DNA of 64,000 nucleotides from Macrophomina tecta (taxonomy: Eukaryota; Ascomycota; Dothideomycetes; Botryosphaeriales; Botryosphaeriaceae), in NCBI GenBank assembly GCA_024180945.1, contig JAKSGN010000005.1, positions 3,162,001 to 3,226,000 on the forward strand, read 5' to 3'. The position numbers were made by a program, and so were the translations under genes. The notes under the pieces were generated by a model. It ran no database searches. It had not been told where the DNA came from and saw only the letters and a program-made list of their open reading frames with translations. This document shows positions 57,278-64,000 of the stretch, in pieces; within the stretch, counting starts at the first letter, position 1; each line of letters opens with the position of its first letter.

Positions 57278-57862
57278 TCTGGGGCTAGTCTGGTAGTGGC
57301 CTTATATTCCAATAGCATATGCTAACATATTCGCTTACGCAGACGATTTTTGCTGCGTGGAAAGGCTGATGTCCGGAACTGGGACACGGCCTTGAATGGG
57401 TCATATGGGCGTGGATGGCGACTTTTATATCCGGGTCTGCTGCATACACCTACATGTCATTTATAGTATTATTGAAGTTTTTTTTTTTTTTTTTTCGCAG
57501 TGAATTCATACGTAGTAGCTAGAAAAACCTTCTCACTGGGAATGACGGAAGAAAGGACTAAAGTTACTGAATAAAGGAACAGTATCCCTGTTGCTATGAT
57601 TACCCGCTAAAGTCCGCTAAGAAAGAAGAGAAACCTTGAATAAAAGCCACAGCGTTTCGAAAGAAACCATGCTGAATATCTATACATCGCCCCTGAGGCC
57701 CGTCAACTGATAAAGAAAAGTGAACCCCCACCATTATTCGACGCTCGATAGCCCGAACTGCATCAGACGGCCGGTGCACCGCCCCTTTGTATTGGAAATG
57801 AAATCCGTCGGAAAGTAAGACTAAACAGCACCGCGATAGTAATGGCGAATGAGCGAAGCCGA
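57278..57862. other. Intergenic, convergent 3' ends
   Basis: Contains a 17-T tract at 57479-57495. No coding evidence. Confidence 0.6.
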
Positions 57863-59382
57863 TCAGGCTTTGGACTTCTTGCCACTGTTTCTCGTTAGCG
57901 GCATGCTACAACGCAGATTGCAGATGGACTTACCGCTTCTGGGGTCCAGACCTCTTGCGCTCGGGAGCTTCCTCAACAACTTTTTCGGCCTCCTCTTCGA
58001 CGGGTCTCTCAATCGCCTCCTTCGCAGCCTCGTCCTCATCGTTATTCTCCTCGACGGCGGGGGCAACCCCAGTCTTAGACTTCTTAGCCTTAGGGGAAGG
58101 CTTCAGGCCATCCTCATCTCCGGCATCCTCCACTGTAGCCTTCTTGGCACGGGACTTCTTGGGCTTCGGAGCAGGAACGGTTTGCTCCTCATCGTTCACC
58201 GCGAGCTCGTCCTCATCATCTTCGACAGCAGTAGACTTGGACTTCTTCGCAGACCTCTTGGGCTTGGCAGGAGCGTCCTCTACCCCCTCGTCCTCAGCTT
58301 TGACTGCCTTGGTCTTCTTGCCGCGAGACTTCTTGGGAGCGGGGGGCTCCTCTTCGTCGGCAGTAACGTGTTCCTCCTGTTTGGCTGCCGCAGCCTTCTT
58401 AGCCCTGGACTTCTTCGGGGCAGGAGCATCCTCTTCGGCGGCATCTTCCTCTTCCTTGACCGTGGCGGCCTTTTTGCCCCTAGACTTCTTTGGCGCAGGA
58501 GCTTCTTCCTCATCATGGTCAGCGGCCTTGCGAGAACGCTTCTTAGGCTTCTCCTCGCCAGAATTCTCGTCATCCTATCGTTTGTGAGCGAAGAGTCTTG
58601 CATGACGATTGAGGAGTTGAAGCAGGGCTGTTGACTGATACTTACATCCTCGATACCCATCCTCTTCTTATCAGCCTTGGAGAGTCGAGTACCCCGACCG
58701 GCGCCAGGGCGGTTCTTCTCAACGTCCTGCATAAAAACTGAGCGGATGTTTCCGAATGCATAATAATGCGTCAACTTACACCCCTCCAATCCTCGTCATC
58801 AACGTGGCCCTGCTCGATGGCACGGCGGACCTTGTCCTGCCACTCCTCAGGCAACTCCTCGAAACCATCAATCATCTCGAAATCGCCATCGATGAAGCTT
58901 TTGACGTTCTCAAGAACCTGGGGAGTAACACAGCCCCTGTTAAACGGTCACTAGCTGTCTCCAGAACGTTGGCGATCAGTTCATTTGACGAACCAGTGCC
59001 TGTAGGCCCACGATGTGTTTTCCTGAAACATAACCATGGAGGCAAACCGAATCTCGCCCTTCTCAATCTTGATGCCTGCCTTCTTGCACTCAGCGTTCTT
59101 GCAGGTAGCCCGCTTGTTGGGCGAGACCTCTGTGAGAGTGGTCAGTCGAGATTCAAGGAAACATGGCCCAGGGGATTTAAGAAGTTATCCCGAATGACTT
59201 TCTCAATTCTTCGACAAGCTGGACGCAAGGTGCGAGACGTGTGGGTAGCTGCACGAGCGAATATTGCAGCGGGGTGGCGAGTTGACAGGTGACGTCGCAG
59301 CGCAATTGTGCGACGTTGGACGGCACTCGAGGCCTGCGGAAGTGAGGGGAGCAAACTTACCGATGCGATAGCCAGTGGGCAT
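57863..59382 (-). CDS. PARP-type zinc-finger protein with basic repeat tail
   Basis: Six exons: 59382-59361, 59129-58994, 58936-58780, 58726-58646, 58574-57934 and 57884-57863; 352 aa. All junctions keep frame and rebuild a zf-PARP domain. It starts MPTGYRIEVSPNKRATCKNA and runs through ECKKAGIKIEKGEIRFAS to SWAYRHWGCVTPQVLENV, giving the C-x4-C ... H-x2-C ligand set (Cys-Cys-His-Cys). FEELPEEWQDKVRRAIEQGH follows. Residues beyond about 150 are disordered with acidic and basic blocks and repeats of APAPKKSRxKK, ending RSGPQKRGKKSKA. This finger recognises DNA breaks or nicks in PARP1 and DNA ligase III. No catalytic PARP or ligase domain is present, so it is a stand-alone finger protein, as known in fission yeast and other fungi. 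Nuclear by its basic tail. Confidence 0.9.
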
Positions 59383-60171
59383 GATTGCGGCGAGTTCTCT
59401 GTGTGTAGGCCTGCGATAGGTCGCTAGTCAGAGATCAGGCCGTCGCGATTGATATAAGCAAGGTGACGCAGCGAGCGCGGGCGGATGGTGAGGCAGAGAG
59501 TCGGGAATGTGGGTCGACCTGGCCACGGGCACGCAACTGAACGGGCTTGAAAAAGAAAGAGAAGGCAAGGTGGGCGGTGGAAGAAAGTTGGCAGAGAGAA
59601 AAGAAAGGCAGGTGAGATTGTTTGCGCGCGAGCTTCAGGTCTCTAAGTAGCCTCTGTCCGGGAGACGCGCGCCCGCCCAGCTCCACGCGTTAGTCATGGC
59701 CGCCCACCTTCCACTTAGCGCCCTGCTTCTGCCTCCCACGAGCCCATTTTTATGGTGCTAGATAATTGCACTCTCACAGAGCCCAAACGCGAGCGCCAGC
59801 CGTAGACCCCCGCCCAATTGGAGGTCAGGGCTGCCTGGAATGCTCCAAGATCTGGATTGTTCCCGCCGTGGCTGATAGGCACCAATGCACGAGCATCAGC
59901 GCATTCGCCGCGAGCAAGCCTGGCAGAACCATGAGCTTTGACACTGCAGCACCCGGGACAGGAGGTAGAAGCAACATGTCTGATGGTCAATGCCCGCACA
60001 TCTATTTTCTTTCATCTGCTCTCGTTCGGCCAGGATGTTGCTAGTGTATGCAAGCGGCAACGACTAAGCCTCCGAGTCGAGACGTCATGCCCGACTTTTT
60101 TCCCTTCCACTCGCCGCTGCTCCTCCGCGCTCCAATGCCCGCACACCGTCCGCCCTCCTTCGCAGCATTCG
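59383..60171. promoter_or_regulatory. Bidirectional upstream region (zf-PARP protein / mitochondrial protein)
   Basis: 790 bp between divergent starts. The plus-strand frame of the downstream gene is open back to 59938, but the 78 extra codons lack conservation cues and I do not include them. No defined motif. Confidence 0.45.
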
Positions 60172-63100
60172 ATGCACACAAGTTTCCAGCATGTGCTTAG
60201 TCGAGCTTTTCGACAGTCTAGCCCAACCCCTGCAGGATACTTCACCGTAGCCGCCTGGCTGGCCCCAGCCGTCGCCGCCTCCGCCGCACCTCCGCGCCGC
60301 CATTTCTCGAGGACAAGGCGAAAACGCGCCCAACACCCCGATTCCAATCACGCGCCGTCCGCTATCCCACAGCCGGTCCGTGCTCCGCCCGCCAGGCTCC
60401 GTATCCCTGGAAGCGACAGCATAGAACATGTGGAACCATGGGTCGACCGTCTCGATCCTTTCCTCCCGCCGCATCTCAGCGCAACCTCCACGGGCACCCC
60501 CGAACCTCCTCATATAGGCGGAGAGAGGCTTAAATATGCAAGAAATCTGGCATGGTTTCTCGCGCAGTCGCGGAAGCAGTCTCGCGTGGACATCCTGAGC
60601 TGTCTGGCTCTGGAACAAGGGAGATGGGACGCTGTCATGTGGATAGTGAGGACCATTGTCGAGATGCCAGCGCCAGAAAACGCTCGACTGGAGGACATCA
60701 TGCGATCCGACACCATTGAATGGGACGGCGCTTTCGATTCTATCGAGGATGCCACCAACGAGCCTATCACGGCGCGAAGGACAGGGCCCGGCCTGCCATT
60801 TCGGCAGACTCTGGACCAATTGACGCATTTTCGGGGCTCCACGGACGACGGATCGTACTACCGGAATGCAGCACTTGGGGCCATATGGAAGAGTTTGGGC
60901 CATATGATTCTGGGGGCTGTTGGAAGACCCCCACAAGACAAGGACACGATTATGGGCCACGTTCTTGAGCTCCTGGCCTTACTCCACCATGCTGGCATTA
61001 TTCCCGAGTCGGTCTACCGCTATGAGGCCCCAAATGATGCTTACTCGCTTCAAAAACCTCCGACACTGTATCTGTTGTCGTCGAGAATCTTGACTGCTCT
61101 CTCTGATGCAGCGTGGAGAGCCCAAGAAAAGGCTGCCACAGCTTCCCACAAGTCCGAAGCACAGTATAATTTCCTTGGCCAGGAGATTCCAGGCTCCAGA
61201 TACAAGGTCCGCACCCCCGAGCTCGGTTCCGAAGTCTGGTTGGAGCTTGTTCTCTGGTCATGTCTTCATGGAGGCTGGGCTATCGATGGCATAGAGATCC
61301 TCAAGAAGCTTGCTTCCTACAGGGGCCATTCGCGGTGGTCCGTCATTCATTGGAGAAATATCCTGCAGGACCAAGCCGGCTTTTCCTTTCGCAACATGAC
61401 TTGGACCGATCTTTGGTCATTCGCCAGGGCTCGCGGTACACAAGCGAACTCTCCTGATCGTTTCATCGTTCAGAAGACAGTCAGTAGTGAAGTGGTCGCT
61501 GCATATGTAGACCGGTTACTTAGCAGAGTCGGCATGGGTGTCGGCAGTCGAGGTGACCCGGCCCTGCAAATTTTTAAAGACGTCCTTACTCTCAAAGACC
61601 TCCTGAACCGTGATAACCTTGGCCTCGGAACTGCCACATGGGAATCAGTCATGGTACGTTTCTTGGAAAGCGGAGGCATCGACATGAACACCGAAGGCCG
61701 CTGGCTAGAGAGATTGCTCCGTTTGTCTACCAGATATGGCAGAGAACATGACTACATGAATGCTCCGCACGAACTTGAAGACAGTCGAGGTTCTCCTTCC
61801 TACATTCTTGATCCTTCGGCAGTCTCCCTAGGAGTATCACATCAAGTACTACGTGTTCATGTCACAAATGGCAACATTGGCGCTGCAGCTCGGGTGATCT
61901 CCCGATTGCAAGCAATGACCGATGAGAACAAGAAACTGTCGATACAGAAGTTCTTCGAAAAGCTGAACAGCGGGTCCGGGGGAGCCCTGGATAAGCGCGG
62001 ATCTTTCTCGAGCAACACACCTTCTCACACCTATCCAACTTACTTTCCTCAAATACCACCTCCCCTCCTGGCGGGTGTGCTAAAGCTGGCAACTCAAACA
62101 CAGGCCTTCGATTTTGCCAGACAATTGCTGTACTCGGACGACTTTGACGGGCCGCTCATACCGCAAGATCTATACTCCCACGGCACCCTTGCCGCCGCCA
62201 TCACCGAGTTCGCTATAGCGGCAAACGACGGCCAGCTCCTCCACACCGTCATCACCCTCCGCTCGAAACACGGCAGCATCACGCCGGAGATGACGCGTGC
62301 GCTCCTCGAGAGCCAGATGCACCACGACAAATGGGAGACGGTCGAGAACATCGTCCGCAGCCTAGTGACAGGCAGCGATAAGGGCTGGGTCGCCAACGTC
62401 AGCGCCGTGCTCGCCAAGCGCCTTCTCGTCCTCCAAGACCGCGCCGCCAGGCAGCCGTCGCAGCTCGTCGACGAGAAGCACCCGCTGGCTCTGGCGGCGT
62501 CACTTTTCCGCCGCTCGCTGCGCGCGCAATTTGGCGAGGGGCACCGGGAACGCTATAACCGCTTCCATGGCATCTTGTGCGTGCTGGCTTCCGTGGGTCC
62601 TGAGTGGCGCGACTTCTGCTCGGGCTTGTTCGTATACCGTGGACCGCGGTCGCTCGAAAAGTCTGTTTCAGAAGACGACTTTATGCAGATTCTGCAGGGT
62701 GTTGTGGAGGGCCGTGGCCCGCACGAGGGCATGCAGCTCATGGTTATGTGGTGCAAGGATGTTAGGCATGCCCCGCCTCTGGAGCAGGCGCACCAGGTGG
62801 AGGAAAAGAGGCCGGACCCTGCAGTTTCTGCGGTCGTTGAAGAAGTCGTGGTCGATATGCCGAAAGGGACTACTAATGATGTCCCAGATCTGGTCCTTCG
62901 CGGCCAGCGTCTCTCGCCGAAGCTTCCTATGATGCGTACTGTCTATCAAGCTGCGTTGCAACAGTACGATCTGAAGTCTGTTGCTGCGTGGCGTGAGGGG
63001 AAGATGGAGGAGATCTTAAGGTGGGCGGTGATGGGACTGCGGGCCATGGGGCTTGGCAAGAAGGAGATCGCGTTTGAGCTTCAAGGCATTGCGTCCGTGA

Positions 63101-63270
63101 GGGATGTGTGGAGGAAATCGGCCGCAGCAAGACGGAGGGTGCGAAGAGTGTATAATAGGCTATCGAGAAAGGACGAGAAGGATGCACAACGGGGAAGGGG
63201 GAGAGGTGCTTGGGAGGCGATGAAGAAGCAGAGGACTGCTGCGACGGGAGCGGAGAATGGGAGCCGGTGA
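60172..63270 (+). CDS. Large protein, probably mitochondrial, helical-repeat-like
   Basis: Single exon, 1032 aa from the ATG at 60172, the first that begins a mitochondrial-type leader (MHTSFQHVLSRAFRQSSPTP ... PPRRHFSRTRRKRAQH). The frame is open 78 codons further upstream to 59938. The body is a series of helix pairs, for example GVLKLATQTQAFDFARQLLY, LAAAITEFAIAANDGQLLHT and MTRALLESQMHHDKWETVEN, which suggests PPR-like or alpha-solenoid repeats. The C-terminus is basic (WRKSAAARRRVRRVYNRLSR). Fungal proteins of this size and style include organelle RNA factors and complex I assembly factors such as CIA84, but I cannot assign it. No catalytic motif seen. Confidence 0.72.
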   Translation: MHTSFQHVLSRAFRQSSPTPAGYFTVAAWLAPAVAASAAPPRRHFSRTRRKRAQHPDSNHAPSAIPQPVRAPPARLRIPGSDSIEHVEPWVDRLDPFLPPHLSATSTGTPEPPHIGGERLKYARNLAWFLAQSRKQSRVDILSCLALEQGRWDAVMWIVRTIVEMPAPENARLEDIMRSDTIEWDGAFDSIEDATNEPITARRTGPGLPFRQTLDQLTHFRGSTDDGSYYRNAALGAIWKSLGHMILGAVGRPPQDKDTIMGHVLELLALLHHAGIIPESVYRYEAPNDAYSLQKPPTLYLLSSRILTALSDAAWRAQEKAATASHKSEAQYNFLGQEIPGSRYKVRTPELGSEVWLELVLWSCLHGGWAIDGIEILKKLASYRGHSRWSVIHWRNILQDQAGFSFRNMTWTDLWSFARARGTQANSPDRFIVQKTVSSEVVAAYVDRLLSRVGMGVGSRGDPALQIFKDVLTLKDLLNRDNLGLGTATWESVMVRFLESGGIDMNTEGRWLERLLRLSTRYGREHDYMNAPHELEDSRGSPSYILDPSAVSLGVSHQVLRVHVTNGNIGAAARVISRLQAMTDENKKLSIQKFFEKLNSGSGGALDKRGSFSSNTPSHTYPTYFPQIPPPLLAGVLKLATQTQAFDFARQLLYSDDFDGPLIPQDLYSHGTLAAAITEFAIAANDGQLLHTVITLRSKHGSITPEMTRALLESQMHHDKWETVENIVRSLVTGSDKGWVANVSAVLAKRLLVLQDRAARQPSQLVDEKHPLALAASLFRRSLRAQFGEGHRERYNRFHGILCVLASVGPEWRDFCSGLFVYRGPRSLEKSVSEDDFMQILQGVVEGRGPHEGMQLMVMWCKDVRHAPPLEQAHQVEEKRPDPAVSAVVEEVVVDMPKGTTNDVPDLVLRGQRLSPKLPMMRTVYQAALQQYDLKSVAAWREGKMEEILRWAVMGLRAMGLGKKEIAFELQGIASVRDVWRKSAAARRRVRRVYNRLSRKDEKDAQRGRGRGAWEAMKKQRTAATGAENGSR

Positions 63271-64000
63271 AGGAAGATAGTGGTTGGTTCGTGTGCGTTC
63301 ATTATTTTACATTATCTTTCTCACTAGCTCTCTGTGTATACTTGTAGATGGAGATTGTTTTCACTCCATGATTGTAAGTTAGACAGGCTGTAGACTTGAG
63401 GTGGATGATTGAAAGGAAGGTGTGAATGACATAACCGAGGGAATTTCTTCTCCTACGAGGCAAATAGCTGAACATTTGAGGTGCGGAAGACAAATATTTC
63501 TTCATACAATATCCGAATGCTTTGCAGAAGACGCCGCCTCCCTCTTTCAAAAGTGACTTGACGCCAAGACAAGGGCAGATGTTCCACTACATTGAATGGC
63601 GGCTTAAGTAGTCCTCCGCAAATCAGAACTGCTCTAGCGCAGTTCAACATATGAAAAAAGCATCTATTCTTGCATAGTGATTTAATGGTCGCGATTGAGT
63701 AAGCCCCATCGCTCATTAGTAAAATGTACTGGCACGACGCGGGTGCGACATCATCATTACCCACTTACACTTCCTGTTTCGCGCCGTCACAGGGCCTCGC
63801 GTCGGCGCGTCTAAAGACCGCACACATCTTTCGTTTCCATTTACAGCCGCAGCCATCGATTTGCCCAGGCATTCTGGATTGGCGAGATCTGGTGGCTTTC
63901 TTGCTGCCGATCCGGCACATTGAAAAGCGGTGGCTGGCAGGAGACAATGGAATCGTTCCTGACGCTAAAACCAATGGTTGTGACGTCCACCACATGGCGC
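63271..64000. other. 3' flank, nothing recognised
   Basis: AT-richer DNA after the stop codon. Short minus-strand ORFs (63302-63550, 63453-63764, 63765-63995) show no motifs. A gene may begin beyond the window edge. Confidence 0.5.

Overview
The window looks like a nuclear contig of a filamentous ascomycete (Pezizomycotina). Dothideomycetes is my guess from overall gene style, and I cannot place it further. Support: short GT-AG introns (about 49-236 nt) with CTRAY-like branch sites; typical fungal families (CFEM GPI-anchored wall protein, Atg11, single long TOR kinase ORF, TMEM184/DUF300 membrane protein); moderate GC in coding DNA; many A or T homopolymer tracts of 14-24 nt between genes. 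I see no operons, phage genes, CRISPR arrays, rRNA or convincing tRNA genes.

Layout. 1-120 is the last exon of an SH3-domain protein. 121-4283 is a gene-poor stretch with broken coding fragments, a hairpin and a large palindrome. 4284-7199 is a UDP-sugar:sterol glycosyltransferase (GT28/UGT80-like) with a frame-disrupted C-terminal tail. 8306-11345 (-) is a Ser/Thr-rich GPI-anchored CFEM protein. 11.3-17.8 kb is mostly non-coding and includes a GC-rich block. 17870-19714 is an S6K/Psk1-like AGC kinase. 20300-21623 (-) is a TMEM184-like membrane protein. 21.6-24.0 kb holds decayed fragments. 24035-25329 (-) is a conserved fungal membrane protein. 25792-28282 is tRNA dimethyltransferase TRM1. 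29261-30334 (-) is a multi-pass membrane protein. 31259-35742 (-) is Atg11, and 36214-37430 (+) is a CENP-H-like kinetochore protein. 38188-45585 (-) is the TOR kinase. 46066-48471 (-) is a U2SURP/SR140-like splicing factor, and 48915-50221 (+) is a conserved fungal protein of unknown role. 52513-54713 is an acidic nuclear protein resembling Ifh1/Crf1. 55832-57277 is a HAD-like hydrolase. 57863-59382 (-) is a PARP-type zinc-finger protein. 60172-63270 is a large, probably mitochondrial, protein.

How the genes relate. They are mostly core housekeeping genes in fungal order, with four short divergent promoters (25.3-25.8, 35.7-36.2, 48.5-48.9 and 59.4-60.2 kb). Four genes can be tied to TOR signalling or autophagy by family: TOR itself, an S6K-like kinase, an Ifh1/Crf1-like regulator and Atg11. 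The glycosyltransferase is related to Atg26. I treat this as a note, not as evidence of a functional cluster. I found no clearly new molecular system. The most interesting items are the frameshifted glycosyltransferase tail, the relic-rich intergenic zones (one with a coiled-coil reading frame broken by a TAG), the palindrome at 4.1 kb, and the rapidly evolving repeats inserted in otherwise conserved proteins.
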